Shown: positions 1-16,248, numbered from the stretch's first letter. The stretch is 64,000 nucleotides of DNA from Eucalyptus grandis (GCF_016545825.1 NC_052616.1:56055623-56119622); one strand, 5' to 3'. Translations and numbers: made by a program. The notes: generated by a model not told the origin, from the letters alone.

Positions 1-846
1 GCTGATAAGTTTTTCCTTTGCTCCAATTAGGCTCTTTCTCTAAATATACAGAGATCGTTGAAAGAGAGGGGAGATCCAAGCCCATCAATCACATGTCCAC
101 TCATCCACTCGGATCCAAATTTACTCAAAGTTTAAGCCAATGATATGTGAAGCCTGTAGGTCAACTAATATAATATCAATTGCTCCACGCTTTCAAGAAC
201 AGAAACAATGTTATAATAGGCTTAGAAATAAATCGTTACCTAGCTAAAATTATCCTAGGACATAAGTATTTTTCAGCCGTTGTTCTACCAGGACAGATTT
301 TAAATTTTCCATAAAATTGGAATTTACCCAAATTAATGCTAGCATACCCCAAAGTCACGCTGGTCTAGGAATTATGCTCATGCGAAGCGGAGATCACGGC
401 CATGAATAATCATGTTTTTATATGAATAATCTTTGTCCTCATGTCCTCGCCGTCTTATTTTAACGTCATGGCCAAACGGAATTAAAGGATACACTTGACT
501 TTACTATGGCTAGATAGCAGTGCATTACTAGACTGTTCACGAATAAGTGTCGCATGCGGCGGAATTCGGTTTCAAAACCAACTCCTGTAATCGTTTTACT
601 CATCTAGCGGAAAGTGCAAATATCCTTTACACAAGTGAGGAACTTGAAAATTCGGTATAGTTGTGTTTGTTCCTTGATAGGAGAAGCCACTATGTACCAT
701 GCGCATGATCCCATGGCAACTAGCAGGCCTATTTTCAAAAAGCATAGGTGCTTGTTGATTGTTCAGTAATGATCCCTGTGGAAGACCAAGGATGTCAAGG
801 TCTCTGTGAGACTAGCATGAAGAGAGACTTTCACTCATGTCACGAT

Positions 847-4322
<3,476 letters not shown>

Positions 4323-5108
4323 GGTTGGATTGATGATTGTATTGGCCTAAAGAGATTGGCCCGGAATTGTAGGAACGATGATGTTTGAATCTTCGTCCCA
4401 TAAATTTGTTCCACTGCAATTTGTGACACGACTTCATCGAAAAGTTTCGTACAACTTTATGATGGATGTGTAGTTTCTGGACCAATAATGTTTGAATTGT
4501 CGTCCCATTGATTTGGTGTGTCCATCCTGCAAGTTCCACACGCTTGCACGGCATTACTCCATCGGAAAGTCTTGTACGACTTCACAATGGATGTGTAGTT
4601 TCTGAACCCCTCGTATTCAATAAATTAATTAACTAAATAGAGAGCAACAGTCTGAGATGATTTGTGGTGCGAAGGATCAGTCCCACCCCACTCCTTACTA
4701 AAATCCCGGCCGTTGCTTGCTCAATTACAATGGTCCGGTTCAGTTTGATTTGGTTAGTTCCTCTAATGAGAAATCAAAGATCACCCTTTGAAAACCGAGA
4801 GTGACCTTTGAAGACTGTAGATGGACTTTCTGGCGATGACCAAACCATGGAGGACCAAGGTGGGATTTTGCTTTCGAGGCAACTTCGCTAATAGTCTAAT
4901 CTTGGCAATTCTCGATTTTGCAAGCTCTGTTCTAAATGATGTTTCTTTTTTTTTCTTTTTTAGTTTATAACATATTAGACTGGTGAAAAATAAAAGATAA
5001 ATCAGACTAATGAAACAAGGAGTTTGGTGTGAATTCTTATTGAGAAAACAATCAACTTGAATTATGTGGAAAATTTCCGGCCAAGAACAAAATTGAGAGA
5101 GAAAGTTG
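4323..5108 (-). promoter_or_regulatory. Upstream region of CRK-A with a ~110-bp tandem repeat
   Basis: No coding sequence is visible. Immediately upstream of the CRK-A start are two imperfect tandem units, 4381-4487 and 4488-4605. Each starts ATGTTTGAAT, then has CGTCCCAT, and ends with GGATGTGTAGTTTCTG. Lying directly 5' of the gene, they probably belong to its promoter (inference). The remainder to 5108 is unremarkable AT-rich spacer. Confidence 0.5.
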
Positions 5109-6195
5109 GCTGATAAGTTTTTCCTTTGTTCCGATTAGGCTCTTTCTCTAAATATATAGAGACCGTAGAGAGAGAGGGGAGATCTGAGCCCATCAATGAC
5201 GCGTCCACTTGGACCCACCTTCATTCAAAGCTTCAGCCAATGATCTGTGAAGCCTGGAGACCAACTAATGTAATATCAATTAAGAACAGAAACATTGTTA
5301 GAATAGGCTTAGAAATAATTGGTTATGCCGCCGAAATTATTCTAGTACATAAATACTTATCAGCCGTTACTCTACCAGTACAGATTTTAAATTTTGCACA
5401 AAAATCAGATTTCACCCAAATTAATGCTAGCATACCCCAAAGTCACGCTGGTCTAGAATTATGCTCATGAGAAGCGGAGATCACGGCTATGAATAATCAT
5501 GTTTTTATATGTGTAATCTTTTCCTCATGTCCTCTCCGTCTTATTTTCTCGTCATGGCTAAACGGAGATAAAGAATGCACTTGACTTTACTATGGCTAGA
5601 TAGCAGTGCATTACTGGACTGTTAACGAATAAGTGTCACATGTGGCGGAATTCGGTTTCAAAGCCAACTCTTGTAATCGGGTTACTCATCTAGCAGTGAG
5701 TGCAAATATCCTTTACACAAGCGATGAACCTGATAACGTTCCTTGATAGGAGAAGCCACTATGTACTTCATGCGCATGATCTCATGACAACTCGCAGCCT
5801 ATTTTTGAAAAACGTAGGTGCTTGTTGATTTTCCATTATTGATCCCTGTGGAAGGCTAAGGATCTCAAGGTCTCTGAGGCTAGCATGAAGAAAGACTTTC
5901 ACTCACGTCACGATTCACCGAGGGTGCACTTCAGTAACCGACATTTCATTGATCGACCATGGCATAGACCTACTGGTGGATTCGTCTGGCTCGAGCTCTT
6001 TCAGCTGTCTTTCTGTGCTCCTTCGAAGGAAGAAGGCCGGTCGTCGAGGCTGTGGAAGCTTAATAGAGTGGCTGCTGAGCATAAGGACTATGCTTGCCAT
6101 GCTGGGTCTATCAGCTGGATCTTCCTGAACAAATAGTAAACCAATGTGGAGGCATCTGAGTACTTCATCTATTGAATATGAGTTGCCAATGATCG
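5109..6195. repeat. Right copy of the ~5.1 kb tandem duplication (CRK-B 3' flank and last exon)
   Basis: This matches 1-1195 along its length with scattered differences and small indels. The first ~800 bases are the 3' flank of CRK-B. The last part is its final kinase exon. Confidence 0.85.
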
Positions 6196-6943
6196 GACTT
6201 CATTGAGATTTGTCCATGCATTGCATAATCTGGAGACAAGAATCACTGCAAACCAAAATATATGGGCTATAGCATCCATTATATTATTTTAAGTTGAAAA
6301 AGCCACATTCTGATGGATATGTATTAAAATTAGCATCAATATGAGCATGGTGTTGTTCTAATTGATAGATCAACCATAACATGGATCATATAAACAAGAG
6401 ATTAGGAGTCATTTAAGAAAGAGATTGAGACTTACAAGGTCCCTATGAATTTCTTAGTGTTTGCCTGAGTTTGATCAGCTCCAAAAATCTTAGCCATGCT
6501 GAAATTTGAAATCTTCAGGTTCATATCACTGTCTAATAAGATATTGCTGGGTTTTAGATCACAATGAATGATCTAAAGTCTAGAATCTTCACGTGGATAA
6601 CGGAGACCCTCTGGTTGGGGCATCTTCGGAGTATCTCCTGCTTTCCAGTGGCCATGCAGATGCTGCAAGTGGTGATGTCAAGGTCGCCGCGGCAGAGGAA
6701 GAACCCATAGGCCCGATCGGAAGGGTCTTGGCCAGCAGTGACGTTCGTGAAGCCGTCGATGCTGTGGGTGGCGGCGGAGGAGAGGGAAGGGAGAAGGGTG
6801 TGGAGGTCGGATTGGTAGGTGGAGTTGGGGCTGAAGAGAGCGCTGTTTGGGCAATCATGATCTATGTAATTAGGGGCAGCTTCACTACCGAAAATTTTGA
6901 TGAAGGAGGAGAGAGAGAAGCAGATGGTGAAGCAAGAATTCAT
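5915..6943 (-). pseudogene. CRK-B: deleted, chimaeric CRK copy
   Basis: It starts like CRK-A, with a signal peptide and the first DUF26 domain (CRGDLDITTCSIC), from 6943. Near 6597, after NQRVSVI, the sequence jumps out of frame into the kinase catalytic-loop exon (HEDSRL, stop, [13 protein letters not shown]). The second DUF26 domain, membrane exon and early kinase exons are lost. A second deletion near 6197 joins [10 protein letters not shown] directly to [11 protein letters not shown], removing the rest of one exon and an intron. The last exon (to stop 5915-5917) is otherwise well preserved. An in-frame TAG at 6573-6575 adds to the damage. It is a non-functional relic of the tandem duplication. 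Confidence 0.9.
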
Positions 6944-8048
6944 GATTAGCTAGCTTGATGAATAGTAGGAAGAAGAGCATGTGGTCTCTCTCGAAGATAT
7001 TTTTGTGGTGAGAACTATTTGGAGAATCTAAATGCATGGATTAAAATAAATGTGGACCGTCATGTCTGAAGAATAATTGCAGCATGACCAAAACCAGGTG
7101 CTTAAAAATTGTAATGGTAAAAGCAATCCAAATATGGCAGTAGACTTCCGACCAAAAGAAAAAAATATGGGATTAGGCTATCATCCCTTGTTGGCTTTTA
7201 TGCAAGCAAGGTCCTGGTTAAGTGGAATCATGGTATTAAGCTAATTACTTGGACATCGTCATATAACAAATTTCTTTTATTAATACTGTAGAAAAGTATC
7301 GGATGTATAGACTCATTCTATATATAGGCATGTGGTAGAAACTTGTATTTTTTATGTGAGGTTCGTTGTTTTCACTTTTTCTTAATCTGTGATTAACTAA
7401 ATCAATTCGACAAGCCTACGCAATAAAGTCTCATGTCACACGTAGTCTACACAACAACATGTGATGGATGATACAAAAGGAAAATGTTTTTGAAAGAGTT
7501 AATAATATAGATTATTAGACTCTTAAAGAAAATGAAGATAATCTTTTAAAAGCAAAATCTGAGCAATTTTATCATCATATACTTCTTATACGGAAAATGC
7601 AACTAAGATTAGTTCAACAGCACAACGGAAAGGTTGGGGGTATATTATCTATTTTCTTTCTTGTTTTTGATAAGTTAATAAGGTGCACCATTGCAAATTG
7701 AAATTCGATGATCAATGTTCGAACATTTAAAAGTTTGAAACTTTATTCCATATCACATATCTAAACGTTTTAAACCATATATAAATTGATTCTTAAACCA
7801 TGAAAAACTATAATCTACTTTTTTCTTTATACGGGAAGGTAAAAAGAGATTTATGACAAGTCAAGACAAACCGGTGGGAGATTTTCCCTAAAGTCAAATA
7901 CAGTTAAAGTGACATGAATTATGGTGCGTTAGGCCATTCACATTCATGTGGACAGAAGAATAAGATGTTAGACGCTAAAACACACAATCCCATGATTTCC
8001 ATAACTAGAACAAGAACACATATAATTAAGTATAAAGATCAACGCACC
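6944..8048. other. AT-rich intergenic spacer without a recognisable gene
   Basis: I see no conserved protein, RNA gene or clear TIR element here. It separates CRK-B from the copia remnant. Confidence 0.5.
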
Positions 8049-8404
8049 TGTTATGAAATTTATCATTTTTGAAGCAAAAGTAGAAAAGCGATTATCCAAG
8101 AGCAATTCTTTCTCCTCTATTACCCTTTATATCATTGGTTCAATGAGATGGCTCCCTTATCCTTTAGCTCTAAGTAAATGCTATTTTGTGAGGATAATCA
8201 TGAGTATTAAGATTAGAGGAGATTGAGTACTATTTATAGAGTTTCTAGCCAGGCTCTCTCATTATAGGCCAAGTAAACTTGGCCTGCAATAACCAGCCCC
8301 ATATTAGACTAATTAAGAAACTTTATATCTCACCTTAGACCATCCCCATAAAACGGTAAATTACAATATTAATTAATATAACCCACATTAAGAAAACTCT
8401 TACA
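8049..8404 (-). mobile_element. 3' LTR of a truncated Ty1/copia element
   Basis: On the minus strand, a polypurine-like CCAAGTGAGAG (near 8405-8415) is followed by TTGTAAGAG, a usual copia 3'-LTR start. The segment runs TGTTATG to CTTACA on the plus strand, giving TG..CA ends. A TATA-like box, TCTATAAATAG, lies on the minus strand at 8231-8240. The element is broken on the other side, so no TSD can be checked. Region 8405-8983 would be the non-coding stretch between RNase H and the LTR. Confidence 0.55.
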
Positions 8405-8983
8405 ACCTCTCACTTGGATTATATTAATTAAAATTGTATTGTATGTGTGCACCTTGGTTTAGAGATAATTTATAATAGTCAATCATATCCCATAAAATCT
8501 TAAATACCAAATCATTGTGATAACTATATATATTCCAATAGAGCCCTCCATGGTCATGAGTGATTTTAACTTTATTGATATGGATCCAATATGATAATGT
8601 AGCAAATGAATAACACCTCTTATAGAGAGATCACATTTATTAGTCATCATTGTCTTATCTTAAGTGTCACCAAAACTTATGCCACTACAAAATATCTTTA
8701 TGGTTCCAGCAAAACCATATATGTCTAGTCCTTATAGTTAACATTTTTTTTTTCTTTTATGTATAACAAAACATATGCTCAAGGCTAATTACCAATTGTT
8801 CCTAACCTTCACTCAATGTTTATATAATACTTTGAGACTTTTATCAATATGTATTCAACATAATAATAATACATTCAAAAATATTTTATTGAATGTAAAA
8901 GTTGATACATATTAAAACATTATTAAATGTAACGAGCGAGATGTAAACTTTATTAGAGGAAAAGAAAAAAGAAACGGCTCCTA

Positions 8984-9978
8984 CTAAATCACAATATCCC
9001 ATGATGTTCCTAAACCCATGCTAATGACATGTTGCTCAAACACACAAAGGTGTAAGCCTTTAGTTAGCGAATCAATAACCATAGCATCTATAGGAATGTG
9101 ATCTATTGCAACGTCATTATTCTGTACTAATTTCTTTATGGTCAAAAACTTGATCTCCATGTGCTTCAACTCCTTGAGATCTATGCTATTATTAATAAAC
9201 AATACTACAGAGTTATTGTCACAATATAACTGTATTGGCTTATCCACAAAATAAAAAATAGTTAACTTTCTAATGAGATTTTGAAGCCAAATAGCATGAG
9301 TAATAGCTGAAAAACATGCTACAAACTCTGCTTGTATGGTAGAAGAAGATATAGATTTTCTTTTCTCGCTCTTCCATAATATTGTACCTCCTGCCAATAT
9401 AAATATATATCCTGTTGTTGACTTCATATCATCTTGACAGCCAACAAAGTCTACATCCGATTACCCTACTAGCTACAAGCCCGGAATATATTTACAAATC
9501 AACATATAATCTCTTGTCCTCTTTAAGTACCTTAAAATCTTCTTAACGGCAACCCAGTGATCGTGTCCTGGATTAGACTGAAATCCACCTAGAAGTTCTA
9601 TTGCAAAAGCGATGTCTAGTCTAGTACAAACTTGAACATACATAACACTTCCAAATATACTAGCATAAGGTATATCCTTCATTAGGCTTTCTCAAAATTT
9701 GAATTAGGAGATTTTGATAGACTTAATTTATCACCCTTAATAGCAAGAGCAATTTTCAACTTGTTGTGTTGCATATCGAATTTTTCTAAAATACGATCAA
9801 CATATGCCATTTGAGACAAACCCAATAAACGGCAAGAAGGATCCCTATGGATCTCAATGCCAAGTATGAAAGACAGCTCACCAAAGTCTTTCATGTCAAA
9901 AATTTTTGATAATATCTGCTTTGTCTCATGTAGTAATCCAATGTCATCATTAGCCATGTTAGACATGTGTGATTTCAA
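8984..9978 (-). pseudogene. Ty1/copia pol fragment: end of reverse transcriptase and RNase H
   Basis: In minus-strand order it reads the copia RT C-terminus (FGELSFILGIEIHRD, then YASIFGSVMYVQVCTRLDIA), then RNase H (DDMKSTTGYIFILAGG, SSSTIQAEFVA, DNNSVV, HMEIKFLTIKKLV, SLTKGLH). Stops and frame breaks occur near 9682 and 9455. The RT catalytic YVDD block and everything upstream are missing, because the fragment is cut at about 9965 by the Ty3/gypsy remnant. Lineage is uncertain. It is not one of the Sireviruses further right. Confidence 0.85.
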
Positions 9979-12555
9979 AGCTATTATCGAAATGGATTGG
10001 CTTCATAAACAAACAGCCAAAGTGGACTGCTTTAGCAAGATAATCCACTTTAGTCCACCTACCATAATCGACTATCAATTTATCGGTTTGGTAAATTTGT
10101 ATAATTTTTTTATTTCTTTTATTTTTTAATATTTTTATTCTAGTTTTTCTAGAGGAAGACCCTCAACGCCTCTAATTTCGAGATAAGCTCGCCCGGCTCG
10201 GCCTCGCCGGAAAGCAATACAACTTCTTAAGAAAGGTTGCAAAGGTTACTTAGCAACCGTAGAGAATAAGTTGATTGAGGAACCAAAGTTGGACGATATC
10301 CCGGTGGTGTGGGAGTTTCCTAATGTATTCCTTAAGGAGCTACCAAGATTACCGCCTGAAAGAGAGGTAGAGTTCACTATTGAGCTGGTTCCTGGAACAG
10401 GACCTATTTCTGAAGTGATGTACCGAAAGTCTTGGGGGAACTCAAAGAGTTGAAGGTGCAATTACAAGAATTACATGATAAGGGTTTTATATGCCTTAGT
10501 GCCTCACCTTGGGTGCGCTAGTCCTATTCGTAAAGAAGAAAGACGGGTCGTTACGTCTCTATATCGATTACTGATAGTTGAATCGAGTTACCATAAACAA
10601 CAAGTATATGTTGCCACAAATCAATGATTTATTCGATCAACTTCAAGGAGTGACAGTATCTTCCAAAATTGAATTACGTTCAAGATATCACTAGTTGAGA
10701 ATCAAGAAGAAGATATTCTAAAGACAGCCTTTAGAACTCAATATAGACATTATGAATTTACTGTTATGCCGTTTGGTTTAACAAATGTCCCACCAGCTTT
10801 CATGGATCTCATGAACCAAGTATTCAAATTGTATTTGGACCACTCCGTCATAGTATTTATTGATGATATCTTGGTCTATTCAAAGAACACAGCAAAGCAT
10901 GAACAACACTTGAGAATGGTGCTACAGACGCTTTGAGAACATGCCTTATATGCAAAATTCAATAAGTACTAGTTTTGGCTAAACTGCGTGGTATTTCTGG
11001 GCCATGTGGTGACTGGTGAAGGGATATCAGTAGACCCTACCAAAGTGGAAGCAGTAATAAATTGGCCAAGACCAACTACAGTTGCTAAAGTTCGGAGTTT
11101 CCTTGGTTTGGCTGGATACTACATGATATTCATAGAACGATTCTCTAGTATTGCCGCTCCCCTCACTCAATTACTAAGGAAGGATGTGAAATTTGAGTGG
11201 ACGGATAAATGTGAATGGAGTTTTCAAGAGTTAAAGCGGAGACTGATGACGGCTCATGTACTCACAATTCCACCTGGATTAAGAGGTTTTGAAATATATA
11301 GTGATGCCTCGCATAAGGGACTTGGCTGTGTGTTAATGCAACGTGGTAAAGTGGTGGTCAACGCGTCCAACCAATTGAAGCCCTATGAATTGAATTATCT
11401 AACGCATGACTTGGAGCAAGCTGCAATTATTTTTGCTTTGAAAATTTGACGACGCTACCTTTATGGAGAAAGATTTGTAATGTACACTGATTATCAAAGC
11501 TTGAAGTATTTATTCTCCCAGAAAGAGTTGAATATGTGGCAAAGGCAATGGATGGAACTTTTGAAAGACTATGATTGTGAAATATTATAGCATCTTGGTA
11601 AAGCAAATTGAGTTGCTGATGCCTTTAGTCGTAAGTCTTCTCTTGCATGAATTATGGCTCGGGGGTGGAATCTCCTAGAATAAGTCCGAGATTCTGAATT
11701 CAAGTTCGAGATAGGACGACTTCCAACTTTATTGGCTACACTTAGAATTGAGCCAGAAATAATAAAGAAGATTAAAACTTTACAGCAAGTTAATGTGGAG
11801 ATTCAAAAGCTTTGGAAACAAGCTAAGGATAAGAATGGAAGTTTTTTTCCGCATTGCAAAAGACGGAACATTGAAATTCTGTGAATGTTGGTGCGTGCCC
11901 AATGACGATAAGCTTAAGGAAGAAATTTTGGTGGAAGCGCATCGAAGTAATTATAGTATCCACCCTGGTAACACAACCATGTACCAGAACCTTCGACAAA
12001 ATTACTAATGGAGTGGTTTGAAGGCGGATGTTGCTAAATATGTTGCAAAGTGCTTATCATGTCAACAAGTGAAAGCTCAACACTGCAAGCCTAGTGGATT
12101 ATTATAGCCACTTGAAATTTCCAAATGAAAATGGGAACACATTACCTTGGATTTTGTTCTGGGATTACCAAGGAGTCAAAGAGAAAATGACTCAATTTGG
12201 ATAATAGTCAACCAATTGACAAAGTCGGCTCATTTTCTAGCGGTGAAGAAGGATTTCTCATCGGAAGATTAAGCACACTTGTATGTACGACAAGTAGTAC
12301 ACCTACATGGAATACCAATGACAATTACTTCCGATCGAGACCTTAAGCTCACAGCAGTATTTTGGCAAAGTCTTCAAGCTACATTAGGAATGAAACTGCA
12401 GTATAGTACAACTTTTCACCCTCAAACTGATGGCCAAATAGAAAGAACCATCCAAACGTTCAAGGATATGCTGAGAGCTTGTGCAATTGATTTTAAAGGA
12501 AGTTGGGACGAGCATTTGCATCTCATTGAATTTGCCTATAATCAGCCAATGAAAA
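9965..12555 (+). pseudogene. Ty3/gypsy pol remnant (protease end, RT, RNase H, integrase), chromovirus-like
   Basis: In plus-strand order: end of protease (AIIEMDWLHKQ), RT start (VVWEFPNVFLKELPRLPPER), RT core ([24 protein letters not shown] near 10850), RT thumb and RNase H ([29 protein letters not shown]), then integrase zinc finger (HRSN..HPGN..CLSCQQ) and core. In the integrase DDE triad the first Asp is Asn (IWIIVNQLTKSAHF), while SDRD and GQIERT keep the others. Many stops and frameshifts make it inactive. The wording of the conserved blocks resembles Tekay/Del-type chromoviruses, but no chromodomain or LTR is visible. It breaks off near 12555 into unrelated AT-rich DNA. Confidence 0.88.
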
Positions 12556-12941
12556 ATATTTTTATTATCAACAATAATTTGTCTTTCATGGATGATACAA
12601 AAAATTTCATTTATTCATTTTCATGAGTAATATAGGTGATAATTTTTAGAAAAATATTTTCCAAATCATTTATTTTCCGTGAAACGAATAGAGCTACATC
12701 TCTTTATCTTTTCTTTTCCTTAGTCTCATTCTTCGTTCCTTCCTCAATTTTGCCTTTCAATCATAACCAACCGCCAACCACTATAATCGAGTAAAGAGGC
12801 AGGTGATGCAAAGAAATATATCTGGAGGTGAACTTAGTGTATGAACTCGTTTTTCTAATAAATGTGATGGCAACAAAGCGGTGCAGATTACATTCTAACA
12901 GAGATATATTATCGTATCTCATGAAAAGCACCACCAAAAAA

Positions 12942-12972
<31 letters not shown>

Positions 12973-13017
12973 CACACACAAATTAAGGGAACTCTATCCC
13001 TTTTTCGATAAAATACT
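12556..13017. other. Spacer with a possible TIR-element end and a poly(A)/(CA)n microsatellite
   Basis: Positions 12640-12690 (AAAATATTTTCC, then TTATTTTCCGTGAAACGAAT) resemble the ends of TIR elements elsewhere in the window (22970-23010, 59830-59862). Positions 12936-12981 are a run of A followed by a (CA)n microsatellite. No gene is seen. Confidence 0.4.
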
Positions 13018-14389
13018 TTACATGAGGAAAAACTTGTGTTTCCCCTTCTTTAGCTGGTCCGATTCCACCTCTTCCATCGGTTCCAGCTCTGCCATTGGTC
13101 TCTCCGTGCTGTTAGTGTTGAGGTAGAAGGCAGGTTGTTGGGACAGCTCAAGAGGAGCAAGGTGGCTGTTCAACTTACGGACTGCGGTCGCCATGGCGGG
13201 TCTTTTATTCTGATCTTCCTGAGTACAGAGCCAACCAATCTCGAGGCATTTAAGAACTTCTTCCTCTGAATAAGTCTCTCTGACGGTGGGATCTAACATT
13301 GCCAACGGCGTCCGGTGTCTCCAATTTTTCCAGGCGTGAAAACAAGTTCATTGAAATATATTTCTCATTACCTCGAATTTGCTTGGTCTAACAAATTTCA
13401 TTCGAGTTATAATGTCAATTTCTGCAACTTACATGGACAGCAATCCCTCCTCACGTCTGCTTGGTAGAATGAACTATTCTTCTTACCACTAACAAGCTCA
13501 AGAAGTACAACACTGAAACTATAAACATCAGATTTCATGGAAAATTGACCACGCGTTGCATACTCAGGTGCAATGTAACCACTGCAGCCAATCAATCATC
13601 AGCGATATAAGCATGCATAAGCATAAAAAATTTGAGAACAAGGCATGATAGTACTTACATAGTCCCCACAATTTTCCTAGTGTTTGCCCGTGATTGATTG
13701 ATTTCGAAAATCCTTGCAATGATAAAATCGCAAATTTTCGGGGTCATTTCACTGTCCAACAAAATATTGCTCGGCTTTAGATCGCGATGGATGATCTAAA
13801 GTCGAGAGTCCTCATGCAAATAGAGAATTCCTCAACCAATCCCAAATGCTATTTTGAAATGTTTTGACTAGTCCAATTGCCTGCTCTTTTCAGGATTTGC
13901 ATGTATGTACAGTTGAAATGTGAATATCTTTGCTTGATAAATCCTCTTGAATAGAATTTCTAATAGGAACTAACTTTAGGTTCTCAATTAGTGAAACATT
14001 CAACATAATCTAAGGCTAATCACATACCTCAACATGGAAAGCAATAGCATGGGAATATATATTTAAATGGGACATACCAAATAAAAAATAGTTGAGACTT
14101 TCATTCTACACAAACTCATAGGCAAACAGTTTTTCTTCATCCTCCGAGTAGAACCCGATTAGCCACACAAGGTTTCGATATTGAAGCTTCACTAATAGCT
14201 TGACTTCGTTCTTAATTTCTTCATCACCTTGTTGCGAGCCTTGAGATAGCCTCTTCACGGCTATTTCTTGTCCATTAGGAAGCATACCCTGAAAGGTTGA
14301 TACTTTAATGTTTAAGTACACACAAATAACTTGCAATCACAACTTTTTCAAAATTACCATATCAAAGATCTTTAAAGTATAACAACTAA

Positions 14390-15302
14390 AGGCACGTTTG
14401 GTAACGATTCTGTTTTGGTGAACAACTCTTTATCAGAAATGATTTTTTCTGATTCTATTATTGAGAACAATTTATGAGCACAAAAATGCATTTGGTAGCC
14501 TCCCAAAATTTCTATTCCCGGGATAGAAATACATTTGGTAAGATTCTTAAATTTTTTTATTTCTTTTAATTTTTTTAATTCTTTTAATATTAATTTTTTT
14601 CCTTTTTTTCTTTTTCCTTCTTGTTTTTCTCTTTGGCCGGTCGCCGGACATGACGGTGGTCGATGACCGGCTGGGCAAGGTCTAGTGAGCTCATTGGAGG
14701 CATCGCCTAGCCATGGCGAGCATCGCCCTCGCCCTCACCTAGGCGGCACGAGGTCGACCTCACCCTAGCCAGGTGAGGCTCGGCCTTGCACCTGCTAGGG
14801 AGACCGAGCCTCACTGTGGCCGCATGAGGCTTGGCCTCGCCTTGGCTAGGCCAGGTTGACCTCGCCCAGCCACGGTTTGGCTCGGGCCAATGAACCTCAC
14901 TGTGGCTCGGCGTCTCCAAGGGTCGACGATGCTCCGATGAGGTTGTCGACACCGGCTATGGCCAAGGCCAGTTGCCGACCAAAAGGAAGAAGAAGAAAAG
15001 AAGAAAAGAAAGAGAAGAAGAAAAGAGAAGAGGAGAGGGGAGAGAAAAAAAAATTCTAGAAATTGTTTTCAAGAAGAAGTTGTTTTTTTTTTTTTTTTTT
15101 TTTTACTTTGTGTTTCCACTCCAAATCTATACCCGATAATAAAAAAATAAATTTTTATTCCTTTTTTTTTTTGGTCGATAATTTTTTTTTTTTTGAAACA
15201 AAAGTTTTACCAAACAAGTTTCTATTCTATTTTTGTTTTCCGGAACAAAAAATCAAAAATAGATGTTCCGAGGAGCAGAAACAAAATTTATCAAACAGAG
15301 CC
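14390..15302. mobile_element. Non-autonomous TIR element in a CRK-C intron (TAA flanks)
   Basis: The left end reads GGCACGTTTGGTAACGATTCTG and the right end, reverse-complemented, GGCTCTGTTTGATAAATTTTG. TAA lies on both sides (14387-14389 and 15303-15305), fitting a PIF/Harbinger-type 3-bp TSD. The middle is GC-rich and framed by long poly(T)/poly(A) tracts. It begins about 8 bp inside the 5' splice site of the intron (donor at 15311-15310). It encodes no transposase. Short GC-rich open frames within it are not credible genes. Confidence 0.65.
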
Positions 15303-15560
15303 TAACAATACCTTGAAAACATCACCAAATCCGCCCATACCCAACTTGTTTTGATTAGAGAAATTGTCCGTGGCGTCTCTTATGGTAGCTAAATCATACT
15401 GCAGGGACTCTGCTTTTGTCATTTCAATAAGGTCTGCCTGAGGAAACAACATGAGGTGGTCATTTCACCAAAATCATGGGACAGCACATCCTGTATTTCT
15501 GTCTATCCAAGTATAAGGCGCAAGTACATATTTCGTACCGCTTTGATCTCAATGGACAAC

Positions 15561-15680
15561 TATTTGCGTTTTGGTCGCTTTCCTCCAACTGAAACAACAA
15601 CAAGAGATGAAGAGAAGCACGCATTCGCCAATAGGAACGCCGACCGTGATGATTTTCGTAATAGGTTTATTGCTTTTGCC
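15561..15680 (-). other. Membrane-span exon of CRK-C
   Basis: This short coding block of about 40 codons has a hydrophobic run (ITVGVPIGECVLLFISCCCF) followed by a positively charged segment (WRKATK), the pattern of a CRK transmembrane exon. It lies 124 bp from the first kinase exon and about 3 kb from exon 1. Its exact splice sites are unclear, and a TGA follows soon after the block. It shows what CRK-A lacks. Confidence 0.7.
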
Positions 15681-15849
15681 CTCATATGTGCAATCATATC
15701 TCAATAGCATCAGTATATCTAAGAAAATGAAATTTCATTGATGAATTGGAGGAACGAAAACGGTCACTTATTCTTTAGATATATTATACCAAAAGAAAAA
15801 AGGAAAAGAAAAAAGAAAAGAAGACAGATGGAACTGCACTCGATGAATA

Positions 15850-16243
15850 TGTTAAATTATTGATCCAATTTCTAGAAACTTCTTGAAAGATTTGAGCTAG
15901 AAAAGTCAAGAAAAATCCTTAAGAAAATCTAGCTTAGGTGGCAAAAGAAAAGTGTAGAAGGTAGAATTGTCTAGAAGAACTATAATCTAGAATTTCCTAG
16001 AAGAAGTTTACATGGACAACATTCTATAGAAATCTAGAATGTTGTACTCATGCTTATAAATAGGAGTTGAGGTGTGTGTTTTATGTAGCATAAGAAAAAA
16101 CTACACACTCCTTCCTTCCTTTGTAATAGAAACTTTCATAATAAAAGCTCCTTTTTTTAACCCATTCTCCCTTTGCATTGTAGTCTTTTATTATTCACAC
16201 ATAACACTTGCACACACACACGCTTCCGCAAAAACATCCAACA
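15850..16243 (+). mobile_element. Solo LTR, 394 bp, TSD GAATA
   Basis: The unit starts TGTTAAATTATT and ends ATCCAACA (TGTT/AACA ends), with identical 5-bp flanks GAATA at 15845-15849 and 16244-16248. It has a TATA box TATAAATAG at 16055-16063 and AATAAA at 16140-16145, the layout of an LTR promoter and polyadenylation signal on the plus strand. No internal region is present, so it is best explained by LTR-LTR recombination. It sits in intron 1 of CRK-C. Confidence 0.85.
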
Positions 16244-16248
16244 GAATA

